NCBI GenBank assembly: GCA_030524635.1
Contig: JAUNGG010000024.1
Span: 1-54,561 of the forward strand
Source of the DNA: Lachnospiraceae bacterium
GTDB taxonomy: Bacteria > Bacillota > Clostridia > Lachnospirales > Lachnospiraceae
DNA: 54,561 nt
Direction: 5' to 3'
This document shows, piece by piece, positions 25,904-34,442 of the stretch. The translations under genes and the position numbers were made by a program. Below the pieces are notes generated by a model, which did not search any database, was not told the DNA's origin, and was given only the letters and a program-made list of their open reading frames with translations. Position 1 is the first letter of the stretch. Each line of letters starts with the position of its first letter.

Positions 25904-26309
25904 AATTGATCCCTCCTTCGTCATTTCTGTCTGTGCCGGCTGTTTCTGATGGTGGCTCTGCTTTTTGAATGATCAGCTCCATCTCCTGCCTGGTGATCCC
26001 TATGGAGTAGCCTTCCTCTGCCAGCGCCTTCATCTGTGTGGCCCATTCCCTTCTTCTCACATCCAGAAGTCCGTTAATATCCGCCACAAAGCTTCCCTTT
26101 CCTTTAATGGAATAAATATATCCCTGCCGCTCCAGCTCGCTGTAAGCCCGCTGGATGGTATTGGGATTAATGGAAAGCTGCATGGCCTGAGTCCGAACGG
26201 AGGGCATCTGCATATCCTTGGGCAGAATCCCCTTCACGATCAGCTCCTGGAACCGCTCTGCCACCTGTTCATATAAGGGCCGCCGGTCCTTGTAGTCTAA
26301 TACGATCAC
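25896..26309 (-). CDS. GntR family regulator, YtrA subfamily
   Basis: DNA-binding repressor-type regulator of 137 residues. The N-terminal winged helix has PLYEQVAERFQELIVKG and MQLSINPNTIQRAYSELERQ, followed by a short C-terminal dimerisation segment typical of YtrA, without a large ligand-binding domain. Translation starts at GTG (26309) with AAAGGAG upstream. It is the first gene of the operon with the ATPase and permease. It probably binds the palindrome at 26392-26414 and represses its own operon. Confidence 0.92.
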   Translation of the reverse strand: MIVLDYKDRRPLYEQVAERFQELIVKGILPKDMQMPSVRTQAMQLSINPNTIQRAYSELERQGYIYSIKGKGSFVADINGLLDVRRREWATQMKALAEEGYSIGITRQEMELIIQKAEPPSETAGTDRNDEGGINCD

Positions 26310-26391
26310 AAATTTTCTCCTTTCCGCTCTGCCAGGTACATTCTTGCAGTGTTATTTGCAGCCTTGCAGATAACTGTATGAATCAAATTAA

Positions 26392-26414
26392 CTGTATTAA
26401 TATTCTTAATACAG
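26392..26414. promoter_or_regulatory. Palindromic operator upstream of GntR/YtrA operon
   Basis: ctgtattaa and ttaatacag are perfect 9-base arms around 5 bases. The half-site ctgtat recurs at 26374-26379. YtrA-type regulators recognise A/T-rich palindromes beginning in (T/G)GTA, which fits. The promoter itself is not clear-cut. Confidence 0.7.
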
Positions 26415-26427
26415 ATATGATATCAAA

Positions 26428-26458
26428 AAGAAACAGTCCCGTCAAGAGACTGTTTCTT
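26428..26458 (-). terminator. Terminator of symporter gene
   Basis: AAGAAACAGTC pairs with GACTGTTTCTT (11 bp), followed on the minus strand by TTTTGATA, 26 bases after the symporter stop. Confidence 0.85.
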
Positions 26459-26483
26459 ACGATTTTATTGCGCACTTCCTAAT

Positions 26484-27848
26484 TTATTGCACATCTTCAT
26501 ACTTCTTGCAGATAGTTCCCACCACTTTGGCCAGCGCCCACAGCGCCAAAGCATTTGGAATTACCATCAGACCGTTGAAAAAGTCGGACAAGGACCATAC
26601 CAGGTCTACCTTTAAGGTGGAGCCTACCACAATGAAGGCCACCACAATGATGGAGTAGATCCTGACTGCCTGCTCTCCAAACAGATACTTTACATTGATG
26701 GCGCCGAAAAAATGCCAGCCTATAATGGTGGAGGATGCGAAAAACAGCAGGCAGACGGCAATAAAGATGTCCCCGAAGCTTCCGAAGCTGGCAGCAAATG
26801 CTGACTGGGTCAGCGCAATGCCGTTCTTTCCGCTGTCCAGCACACCGGTGGTCAAAACAGAAAATACAGTCAGATTCAAGATCACAAAGGTATCAATAAA
26901 AACACTGATCATCGCTGCCAGTCCCTGCTCATGAGGATTTTTCGCAGTAGCACGGGCATGGGCGTGGGGAGTGGAACCCATACCGGCTTCATTGGAGAAC
27001 AATCCTCTGGCAATCCCGTAGCGAACTGCCTCACGAACCGTAATTCCGGCTGCGCCGCCTAAGACAGCCTTTGGTGAAAAAGCGCCCACAAAGATCATCT
27101 GAATCGCTGCCGGCACTGCTGTGATATGAAGAAGGATCAGGATCAGACTTCCTGCAATATACACACCAGCCATAATCGGCACTACCTTCTCCACCACACT
27201 TGCCAGACGCTTGGTACCTCCCAAGAATACAAATGCGGCAAAGGCTGCTACCAGAACACCTACTGCCAGCGGAGGAATATTGATCCCTCTGGCCTGGAAT
27301 ACCTCTGAGAAAGCAGCGCCGATGGAATTGGACTGTACCATATTTCCCATAAATCCCAGAGCCAGGATAATAAATACAGCAAAGCAGGCTGCCAGAAGCT
27401 TTCCGAAGGATCCCTTAAACGCGTGACGGATATAATAAATAGGGCCTCCGGTCACTTCTCCATTTTCAACCGTCTTGTACTCCTGTGCCAGAGTTGCCTC
27501 TGCGTAGATCGTCGCCATGCCGAAAAAGGCAGACAGCCACATCCAGAAGATTGCTCCCGGACCGCCGCCGATCAGCGCAGTTGCCGCTCCCGTCAGATTT
27601 CCCGTCCCTACCTGTGCGGCAATAGCAGTTGCCATGGACTGGAAGGGAGTCATCTCACCATTCTCTCCCTTTTCGCCCTTCAGGCTGAAATGGCCGAACA
27701 CCAGCCTGCAGCCTTCCTTAAACTTTCTGATCTGAATGAACTTCAGCCGAACGGTATAAAAAATGCCGGTTCCGCAAAGCATGACGATCAGCACTGTGTT
27801 CCACAGCACGTCATTAACAGAATCGACCCAGTTTAATAATGCATCCAT
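26484..27848 (-). CDS. Alanine/glycine:cation symporter (AGCS family)
   Basis: Sodium- or proton-coupled amino-acid carrier, 454 residues with about ten to eleven membrane helices. Family motifs include GTGNLTGAATALIGGGPGA, FSNEAGMGSTPHAHA and GGPIYYIRHAF. The start at 27848 (MDALLNWVDS) is chosen because it matches the family N-terminus; the open frame continues upstream to 28136 through the riboswitch. The glycine riboswitch in the leader shows that glycine, probably with alanine, is the physiological substrate. Confidence 0.95.
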   Translation of the reverse strand: MDALLNWVDSVNDVLWNTVLIVMLCGTGIFYTVRLKFIQIRKFKEGCRLVFGHFSLKGEKGENGEMTPFQSMATAIAAQVGTGNLTGAATALIGGGPGAIFWMWLSAFFGMATIYAEATLAQEYKTVENGEVTGGPIYYIRHAFKGSFGKLLAACFAVFIILALGFMGNMVQSNSIGAAFSEVFQARGINIPPLAVGVLVAAFAAFVFLGGTKRLASVVEKVVPIMAGVYIAGSLILILLHITAVPAAIQMIFVGAFSPKAVLGGAAGITVREAVRYGIARGLFSNEAGMGSTPHAHARATAKNPHEQGLAAMISVFIDTFVILNLTVFSVLTTGVLDSGKNGIALTQSAFAASFGSFGDIFIAVCLLFFASSTIIGWHFFGAINVKYLFGEQAVRIYSIIVVAFIVVGSTLKVDLVWSLSDFFNGLMVIPNALALWALAKVVGTICKKYEDVQ

Positions 27849-27874
27849 GATTTTCTTCTCTCCCTCTGTGGTTA

Positions 27875-28076
27875 TTTCCTCCAGAGAGACGAATCCTGCC
27901 CTGTCCTTTTGCCTGAGAGATCGGCTGCGATCCTGCAGACCAATCATCCGCTTTCTATCAGCGGCCTGACTGGGAATCATCTGCATGATCCGCTTAACAC
28001 CTTCGGCGCTCTGACCATCTGGCTGCCATGCAGCCGGTATAAGAGACTCTCCAGAGTGTCCGGTTGTACCGGACAA
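27875..28076 (-). ncRNA. Glycine riboswitch (single aptamer with upstream hairpin)
   Basis: Read on the minus strand, the leader has CTCTGGAGAG (28056-28047), the core CGCCGAAGG...TTAAG (28010-27993), and TCTCTCAGGCAAAAGG (27920-27905) ending in GGACAG, all hallmarks of the glycine aptamer. Only one full aptamer is seen. A strong hairpin (TGTCCGG/CCGGACA, 28075-28057) sits directly 5' of it, where a ghost partner would be in singlet riboswitches. CTCTCTGGAGG follows at about 27890-27880. It precedes the symporter start by about 30 bases. Confidence 0.92.
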
Positions 28077-28107
28077 ATGATGCTGCCTAGGCGACAGCAA
28101 CGTGATA

Positions 28108-28136
28108 ACTATAGCACAGAAATCATAAATCTGCAA
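28108..28136 (-). promoter_or_regulatory. Promoter of riboswitch-symporter unit
   Basis: On the minus strand: -35 TTGCAG (28136-28131), 17-base spacer, -10 TATAGT (28113-28108). Transcription would start near 28100, giving a leader of about 250 bases that contains the riboswitch. Confidence 0.8.
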
Positions 28137-28235
28137 GCGCGAATTACTAATAGATCAAGGGAGGATTTTCTTATAAATCACGAAATTCTGCTGCGGTTTT
28201 CAATCCTTTCCATTACAAATTTGGGCAAAACAAAA

Positions 28236-28255
28236 GGCGCCGGAAAACCAGCGCC
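28236..28255 (-). terminator. Terminator of pyruvate:ferredoxin oxidoreductase gene
   Basis: An 8-bp GC stem (GGCGCTGG with CCGGCGCC, one G-U) with a T4 loop is followed on the minus strand by TTTTGTTTTG, about 50 bases after the stop codon. Confidence 0.85.
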
Positions 28256-28308
28256 CTTCATTATTATCATATGATCACAAACCTGGATCAACGAATACCG
28301 TTTCGAAA

Positions 28309-31300
28309 TTAAGCCTTGTACAGATCTACTAATCTCTTTAAGTACTCGTATCTAGCCTTGGATTCAGCCTCGTTCTTAGCGAACAGCTTAGCTGCTCTCT
28401 CAGGATTCTTCATAGCTAAGGACAGGTAACGAACCTCACCCTTTAAGTAATCCTGATAGCCTTCCATCTTCGGCTCCTTGCTGTCTAAGGAGAACTTATT
28501 CTCTGCAGCAGGATTGAAGCGGAACAGATGCCAGTAACCGCACTCTACAGCCAGCTTCTCCTCGGTCTGAGCCTTAGCCATACCCTTCTTAATACCATGG
28601 TTGATACATGGAGCGTAAGCGATGATTAAGGATGGTCCTGGATAAGCCTCTGCCTCAGAAATAGCCTTAACGGTCTGAGCGTAGTCAGCACCCATGGAGA
28701 TCTGAGCAACGTATACATAGCCGTAGCTCATAGCGATGGAAGCTAAGTCTTTCTTCTTAACTTCCTTACCGCCTGCTGCGAACTGTGCAACAGCACCGGT
28801 AGGAGTAGCCTTGGAGGACTGACCGCCAGTATTGGAGTAAACCTCGGTATCATATACCATTACGTTGATATCCTTACCGGAAGCCAATACATGGTCAACA
28901 CCACCGAAGCCGATATCGTAAGCCCATCCGTCACCACCGAATACCCACTGGGACTTCTTAGCTAAGAAATCTTTGTTCTTAACGATTTCCTTGCAGGTTG
29001 GGCAGTCAATGCCTTCTAATGCTGCAACTAACTTATCAGTAGCCTCGCCGTTGGTAGCGCCTACATTGTAGGTATCTAACCATTCCTTGCAAGCAGCCTT
29101 AACTTCCTCGGAAGCTTCCTCAGAAGCTGCTACAGCCTCAACCTTAGCCTGTAAGCCTTCACGGATTGCATTCTGAGCCAGTAACATACCGTAACCAAAC
29201 TCAGCGTTATCCTCGAATAAGGAGTTGCTCCATGCAGGACCCTGGCCCTTAGCGTTAGCGGTGTAAGGAGTGGATGGTGAGGAGTTGCCCCAGATAGAGG
29301 AACAGCCAGTTGCGTTAGCAATGTACATTCTCTCACCGAATAACTGGGTAATTAACTTAGCGTAAGGAGTCTCGCCACAGCCAGCACATGCGCCGGAGAA
29401 CTCAAGCAGAGGCTGCTTGAACTGGGAGCCCTTAACGGTATTTGGCTTAAACTTTGCGATAACGTCTTCCTTGATCGGTAAGGTCTGGCCGTAATCGTAA
29501 ACTGGCTGCTCATCTAAGTGATTAGCAAGCTTCTCCATGGTCAGAGCCTTGTTGCCCTTCATGCCTGGGCAAACGTTAGCACAGGAGCCGCATCCGGTAC
29601 AGTCAAGTGCAGATACAGTCATGGTGAACTTGTAAGCTGGCATACCGGTCATTGGCTTCATTGGAGTTCCTTCTGGAGCCTTAGCTGCCTCTTCCTCAGT
29701 CATAGCTACCGGACGGATTACAGCGTGCGGACAAACATAGGAACAGAAGTTACACTGGATACAGTTGTCTGGATTCCAAACCGGAACGTTAACAGCGATA
29801 CCACGTTTCTCGTATGCGGAGGAACCAGATGGGGTTGTACCATCTACATAATCCTTGAATGCAGATACAGGCAGAGTGTTGCCTTCCTGAGCGGAAACCT
29901 TGGTCTGGATATTGTTAACGAAGTCAACAACGTCCTTTCTTCCCTCGGTAACTACCTTGTAATCCAGGCCTTCGTCTTCACAGTTCTTCCAGGACTCTGG
30001 AACTACTACTGCGTGAACGTTCTTAGCACCTGCATCGATTGCTGCCCAGTTCTTCTCTACAACGTCCTGACCCTTACGGCCATAGGTCTTCTTAGCTGCG
30101 TCCTTCATTAACTGGTTTGCCTTCTCAGCTGGGATAATGCCGGTTAACTCGAAGAATGCGGACTGTAAAATGGTATTGATACGGGTCGGGCCCATGCCGG
30201 TCTCGATACCGATCTTAACACCGTCGATGGTGTAGAACTTAATGTTGTGGTCAGCGATGAACTTCTTAACCTGTCCTGGTAAGTGCTGCTCTAACTCTTC
30301 GTCAGACCATGGGCAGTTTAACAGGAAGGTACCGCCATCTACTAATTCCTGAACCATGTTGTACTTACGGATGTAAGCCGGGTTGTGGCAAGCAACGAAG
30401 TTAGCCTGCTTGATTAAGTAGGTGGACTTGATCGGGGTATGTCCGAAACGTAAGTGGGACATGGTAACACCGCCGGACTTCTTGGAGTCATAATCAAAAT
30501 ATGCCTGAGCATACATGTCAGTGTTATCACCGATGATCTTGATGGAGTTCTTGTTAGCGCCTACGGTACCGTCAGCACCTAAGCCCCAGAACTTACAGTT
30601 GGTGGTTCCCTCTGGAGTGGTTACCAGCGGAGCGCCTAACTTTAAGGATAAGTTGGTTACATCATCCTCGATACCTAAGGTGAACATCTTCTTCTCGGTG
30701 TTCTCATAAACAGCTACGATCTGAGCTGGGGTGGTATCCTTGGAACCTAAACCGAAACGGCCGCTGAATACAGGAACAGCGTCAAACTTGCTTCCCTTTA
30801 ATGCAGCAACTACGTCTAAGTATAACGGCTCGCCTAAAGCACCTGGCTCCTTGGTTCTGTCTAATACGGTAATCTTCTTAACGGTCTCTGGGATCGCATC
30901 GATTAAAGCCTCAGCACAGAATGGTCTGTACAGACGAACCTTAACAACACCAACCTTAGCGCCGGTGGTCTTTACCATGTAGTCGATGGTCTCTTCGATG
31001 GTATCATTTACAGAACCCATAGCTACGATAACCTGCTCTGCATCAGCAGCGCCGTAGTAGTTGAATAACTTGTAATCGGTACCGATCTTCTCGTTAACCT
31101 TGTCCATGTACTCCTGTACGATTGCAGGTAATGCATTGTAATATGGATTACATGCCTCGCGTGCCTGGAAGAAGATATCTGGGTTCTGAGCGGAACCTCT
31201 CTGGCATGGATGATTTGGATTCAGAGCGTTAGCGCGGAATGCGTCAACAGCGTCCATATCTACCATATCCTTTAAGTCCTCATAATCCCAGGTCTCGATC

Positions 31301-31845
31301 TTCTGGATCTCGTGGGAGGTACGGAAACCATCAAAGAAGTTGATGAAAGGAACTTTGCCCTTGATAGCTGCACAGTGAGCAACCGGAGTTAAGTCCATAA
31401 CTTCCTGTACGCTGGACTCACATAACATAGCGCAGCCGGTCTGACGACATGCGTAAACGTCAGAGTGATCACCGAAAATAGATAATGCATGGGAAGCGAT
31501 CGCACGAGCGGAAACATTGATAACGCCCGGTAACTGCTCACCAGCAATCTTGTAAAGGTTTGGAATCATCAGTAACAGACCCTGAGAAGCGGTATAGGTG
31601 GTGGTCAACGCACCTGCAGATAAGGAGCCGTGTACGGCACCTGCTGCACCAGCCTCAGACTGCATTTCGGTTACCTGTACGGTACGACCGAAGATGTTGG
31701 TTCTCCCATCAGTAGCCCACTCATCTGTATGCTCAGCCATAACAGAAGAAGGAGTGATTGGGAAGATGGCAGCTACATCAGTATATGCATATGATGCATG
31801 AGAAGCAGCCTGATTACCATCCATGGTTTTCATTTTTCTTGCCAT
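28309..31845 (-). CDS. nifJ: Pyruvate:ferredoxin (flavodoxin) oxidoreductase
   Basis: Single-chain enzyme of 1178 residues converting pyruvate and CoA to acetyl-CoA, CO2 and reduced ferredoxin; central to clostridial fermentation. The order is the usual one: N-terminal pyruvate-binding domain (ITPSSVMAEHTDEW), gamma domain, a two-cluster ferredoxin insert (CIQCNFCSYVCP and CTGCGSCANVCP), then the TPP domain with the third cluster's Cys residues (CAGCGETPY, ATGCSS, YAPCINHG) and GDGWAYDIGFGG. Length matches the family. Codon choice is strongly biased compared with neighbours, as expected for a highly expressed gene. Monocistronic, with a near-consensus promoter and its own terminator. Confidence 0.97.
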   Translation of the reverse strand: MARKMKTMDGNQAASHASYAYTDVAAIFPITPSSVMAEHTDEWATDGRTNIFGRTVQVTEMQSEAGAAGAVHGSLSAGALTTTYTASQGLLLMIPNLYKIAGEQLPGVINVSARAIASHALSIFGDHSDVYACRQTGCAMLCESSVQEVMDLTPVAHCAAIKGKVPFINFFDGFRTSHEIQKIETWDYEDLKDMVDMDAVDAFRANALNPNHPCQRGSAQNPDIFFQAREACNPYYNALPAIVQEYMDKVNEKIGTDYKLFNYYGAADAEQVIVAMGSVNDTIEETIDYMVKTTGAKVGVVKVRLYRPFCAEALIDAIPETVKKITVLDRTKEPGALGEPLYLDVVAALKGSKFDAVPVFSGRFGLGSKDTTPAQIVAVYENTEKKMFTLGIEDDVTNLSLKLGAPLVTTPEGTTNCKFWGLGADGTVGANKNSIKIIGDNTDMYAQAYFDYDSKKSGGVTMSHLRFGHTPIKSTYLIKQANFVACHNPAYIRKYNMVQELVDGGTFLLNCPWSDEELEQHLPGQVKKFIADHNIKFYTIDGVKIGIETGMGPTRINTILQSAFFELTGIIPAEKANQLMKDAAKKTYGRKGQDVVEKNWAAIDAGAKNVHAVVVPESWKNCEDEGLDYKVVTEGRKDVVDFVNNIQTKVSAQEGNTLPVSAFKDYVDGTTPSGSSAYEKRGIAVNVPVWNPDNCIQCNFCSYVCPHAVIRPVAMTEEEAAKAPEGTPMKPMTGMPAYKFTMTVSALDCTGCGSCANVCPGMKGNKALTMEKLANHLDEQPVYDYGQTLPIKEDVIAKFKPNTVKGSQFKQPLLEFSGACAGCGETPYAKLITQLFGERMYIANATGCSSIWGNSSPSTPYTANAKGQGPAWSNSLFEDNAEFGYGMLLAQNAIREGLQAKVEAVAASEEASEEVKAACKEWLDTYNVGATNGEATDKLVAALEGIDCPTCKEIVKNKDFLAKKSQWVFGGDGWAYDIGFGGVDHVLASGKDINVMVYDTEVYSNTGGQSSKATPTGAVAQFAAGGKEVKKKDLASIAMSYGYVYVAQISMGADYAQTVKAISEAEAYPGPSLIIAYAPCINHGIKKGMAKAQTEEKLAVECGYWHLFRFNPAAENKFSLDSKEPKMEGYQDYLKGEVRYLSLAMKNPERAAKLFAKNEAESKARYEYLKRLVDLYKA

Positions 31846-31920
31846 TTTACTTTCCTCCTACATAAAAGGTATAGATAGTAGTATAATATTTCCGCAAAGC
31901 AGAAATACTGACCTGTATAT

Positions 31921-31948
31921 ATTATAACAATAATTCTACAAATTGCAA
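31921..31948 (-). promoter_or_regulatory. Strong promoter of pyruvate:ferredoxin oxidoreductase
   Basis: On the minus strand: -35 TTGCAA (31948-31943), 16-base spacer, -10 TATAAT (31926-31921). It lies about 75 bases before the start codon. Confidence 0.85.
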
Positions 31949-31983
31949 ATAATTATGGTAAAAAATACAATGTTTTTTCACTA

Positions 31984-32121
31984 CGAGCCGGGCGACCACG
32001 AAAACACGGTGACTGCTCGGAGAGCTTGCTCGCCGCTCAGTCACCATGTTTTCGCGGTCATGCGGCGACAGCCGCAAAGCCAGGTGCCGCCGTGCGGCAC
32101 CTGGCTTACAGTCCCGGCTCG
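31984..32121 (-). other. 138-base cloverleaf-like structured element, function unknown
   Basis: A perfect 9-bp closing stem (cgagccggg 31984-31992 with cccggctcg 32113-32121) encloses three hairpins: a 22-bp stem (31994-32015 with 32038-32059), a 6-bp stem (tgcggc/gccgca, 32061-32076) and a perfect 13-bp stem with 3-base loop (32078-32106). The two mismatches in the long stem become G-U pairs only in a minus-strand transcript, hinting that this strand is the functional RNA. It lies between the vanW terminator and the nifJ promoter and has no coding capacity. It could be a structured RNA, a mobile palindromic repeat, or a DNA cruciform. Confidence 0.7.
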
Positions 32122-32131
32122 CTCCTCCCAT

Positions 32132-32213
32132 GCGATTTGGCCGTCAGGCCAAGAGCCCGTCCCTTCTCCCTCGCGATTTGGCCGTCAGGCCAAGAGCCCA
32201 AGAGCCCGTCCCT
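32132..32213. repeat. Two tandem hairpin repeats (41-bp period)
   Basis: Copies begin at 32132 and 32173, each starting gcgatttggccgtcaggcc and continuing aagagcccgtccct; the second has an 8-base internal duplication of aagagccc. Each copy holds the mini-hairpin TTGGCC-gtca-GGCCAA. A fragment gcgattccc at 32217 may be a third, truncated copy. The array abuts the cloverleaf element and lies outside the vanW terminator. A related string (minus strand, GATTTTGGCCCGTCAGGC) occurs at 54388-54405. The 31846-32296 interval holds no gene. Confidence 0.75.
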
Positions 32214-32232
32214 CAAGCGATTCCCTCCTCAC

Positions 32233-32265
32233 CCAAAAAGGAAGCCAGATTCTCACCCAGCTTCC
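32233..32265 (-). terminator. Terminator of vanW-like gene
   Basis: GGAAGC pairs with GCTTCC around an internal loop, followed on the minus strand by CTTTTTGGG, 32 bases after the stop at 32297. Confidence 0.7.
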
Positions 32266-32296
32266 CTCTCTTCTCATTTATTTCATTTTCCTCTCA

Positions 32297-34228
32297 TCAC
32301 GGCGCCCCAACCCCCGTCAAAGGATTTGGCGCAATCACCTGAGGACCTCCGGCATTCCCTGCATTTCCAGGCCCCTGCCCGGAAACCGTCTCCGAACTGC
32401 CAGGCCCGGAGAATCCCGGTCCGTTCTCATTGGGAGCAACCGTTGCCGGCGCAGCTGTTGTACTTGGTACAGCCGCAGTGGTGGATTCCGCTGGCTTTGT
32501 TTCAGCCGGCTTTGTTTCCACCGCCTTGGTCTCTTCCTGGCTGCTGCTCTCCCCTGCGGCACCAGAACCTGTGCCAAAGCCATCTGCCGCCCCATCGGAA
32601 TGGATCACGGTTTCCGCTACTGTTGTCTCAGCCGGTGACACCACCGTTCCGGACGTATTCCGCAAAATAACCGGTGCATGACCTCGATAGGTGGTATTAT
32701 GATCAACCTCCTGGCTGATGATTTCTCCATTCTTCTTGATCACCAGTCTTGTCTCCCAATAACTTCCCAGGCTTCCTTTGCTCTTCGTCTTCTCCTCGCC
32801 AGGCTGCAGAGTTGGATCCTCCTCATAAGTAGGAGCCGGTGAATCCATATCCTTCAGCTTTGTTGACTTCAGAGAATAGGTTACGCCTTCTTCCAGGATC
32901 GGCACGCCATAGATGGAAACGGTGCACACCTGATCCCCATAGCTTGCCCGGATACCGATGGGCATGTCCGAATTATTCATAAACTTATAATCCGGTCCGC
33001 CAAAGCTGATAGCTGCATCCTGTCCAGGAGTAATGTAGGACGGCTCATAGGTGTGGGACCGGCGCACGGTTGTCTTAAGTCCAGCCTTCACCACTGCGTT
33101 AAACAAAGTGGTAGATACCTGGCACACGCCGCCGCCGATCTCCTGCACCACCTCACCGTTATTGTAGGCGGCAGCCGCCTGATAGCCCTTTGCCTCAGTA
33201 CGCTGGCCAACCACATCATTAAAGGAAAATTCATGCCCTGGTTGAATGATCGTGCCATTGATGGCCTCACATGCCAGACGCACATTGGTATTCCGCTTGC
33301 TGTTGGCCGTGGTGTTGGTGCTGACAGTAGAAATGGTTTTATACTTTTCCTTCGCTGCCGCTTCCCCAAATTCCGGCGCTACCTGGCTGACCACAGCCTC
33401 GATCACTGCGTCAAACTGCTTCTGGGAAATCGCGGCATTCATATCTGCGATCAGCTTCTCCTGATCCACTGCCAGTCCATTCTCAGACCCGCTGAACACA
33501 AATTTATTCGACGATTTATCAAAGGAAGAGATCGCTCCATTCTTCGCCTTCTTATCCCACTTCTGGGCAACTGCTGCCGCCTGTGCGGTCACTGCATCCT
33601 CAAGGCCGCTGGTATCCAGTGTATAGGACTCTTTCCCTTTGCCGGAATAGATCTCATCCAGAAGCTGGTCCACCTTGGTTTCCATCAGGTTGGCCACTTC
33701 ATAAACCTCTTCTCCGTACTTCACCTGCATCGACCAAGGAAATTCCTTCAAAATCACGCCTTTTGCCGCATCACGGCTCATGCCGGTAATGGAAATACCA
33801 TCTACCAGAACTTCCTTTTCCAGCTCGATCTCCGGGCCGCTGCTGGCATTTGCTGTGCTTTCTGTGGTTTCACTTCCGTCCCCGGCATCCTTCTTTCCCT
33901 TCACAGCAAAGATGATGGATACTGCAGCTACTAAAAGAACCAGAACTACAATAAACAGCCACAGATTGCTGCCGGATCCTCTCCGGTTGCGGGAACGTCT
34001 GGCAGAGGTATAGGAGTTTCTCCCATATCCGGAGCTTCTGTATCCCGAAGACGTGCTCCGGCTGCTTCTGGTGGAGCTGCTCCTTCCTGCACTGCTTCTG
34101 GAAGAACTTCTCCCTGCACTGGCCAAGCTGCTGCTTCTGGAAGAAGAACTGCTCTTTCTGGAACTTTTTGCACTGCCCTTTGCCCGGCTCTGTCCGGCTG
34201 TCCGGCGCCCTCTCTCTAACTCACTCAT
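32297..34228 (-). CDS. VanW family membrane protein with Ser/Arg-rich N-terminus
   Basis: Envelope protein of 643 residues. The first ~85 residues are almost entirely Ser, Arg, Gly and Ala, followed by a single membrane segment (about 90-110). The extracytoplasmic part has a PG_binding_4-like region (about 140-290) and then the VanW domain, recognisable by FSFNDVVGQRTEAKGY, EIGGGVCQVSTTLFNAV and YKFMNNSDMPI. The last ~110 residues are low-complexity (Glu/Thr/Ala/Pro, then Gly/Pro). VanW proteins are linked to vancomycin clusters but their biochemical role is unknown. The ribosome site is weak (GGGTGA at 13 bases). No van genes are nearby. Confidence 0.9.
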   Translation of the reverse strand: MSELERGRRTAGQSRAKGSAKSSRKSSSSSRSSSLASAGRSSSRSSAGRSSSTRSSRSTSSGYRSSGYGRNSYTSARRSRNRRGSGSNLWLFIVVLVLLVAAVSIIFAVKGKKDAGDGSETTESTANASSGPEIELEKEVLVDGISITGMSRDAAKGVILKEFPWSMQVKYGEEVYEVANLMETKVDQLLDEIYSGKGKESYTLDTSGLEDAVTAQAAAVAQKWDKKAKNGAISSFDKSSNKFVFSGSENGLAVDQEKLIADMNAAISQKQFDAVIEAVVSQVAPEFGEAAAKEKYKTISTVSTNTTANSKRNTNVRLACEAINGTIIQPGHEFSFNDVVGQRTEAKGYQAAAAYNNGEVVQEIGGGVCQVSTTLFNAVVKAGLKTTVRRSHTYEPSYITPGQDAAISFGGPDYKFMNNSDMPIGIRASYGDQVCTVSIYGVPILEEGVTYSLKSTKLKDMDSPAPTYEEDPTLQPGEEKTKSKGSLGSYWETRLVIKKNGEIISQEVDHNTTYRGHAPVILRNTSGTVVSPAETTVAETVIHSDGAADGFGTGSGAAGESSSQEETKAVETKPAETKPAESTTAAVPSTTAAPATVAPNENGPGFSGPGSSETVSGQGPGNAGNAGGPQVIAPNPLTGVGAP

Positions 34229-34259
34229 AATTTATATTCACCCATTCATGTATAGTGAC

Positions 34260-34275
34260 GCCTGCGTCAGCAGGC
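34260..34275. repeat. Small hairpin in divergent vanW/PHP interval
   Basis: GCCTGC-gtca-GCAGGC, a 6-bp stem with the same GTCA loop as the hairpins at 32132-32213. It lies 32 bases upstream of the vanW start, within its leader. Confidence 0.5.
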
Positions 34276-34382
34276 ATGTCCGTTTAGATATTAACCGGAT
34301 TATAGTATAGCATACTTTAAATAAAATGGAATTACTAATTTCTTAAAATTTGGATTCAATATTTTTTCGTTTTTTGTCAGAT

Positions 34383-34411
34383 TTTACATCGGCGGGAAAA
34401 TATGTTACTAT
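34383..34411 (+). promoter_or_regulatory. Promoter of PHP gene
   Basis: TTTACA (34383-34388), 17-base spacer, TACTAT (34406-34411), 31 bases before the PHP start. Confidence 0.75.
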
Positions 34412-34442
34412 TGTGTTACTAAACTATTTCAGGAGGATTACC

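Noticed and set aside
32132..32213. CRISPR array
   Set aside because: Only two copies, with spacing of a few bases and no spacer-like sequence or cas genes.
33053..33934. 293-codon plus-strand open frame
   Set aside because: Antisense to the VanW gene, with no ribosome site or domain.
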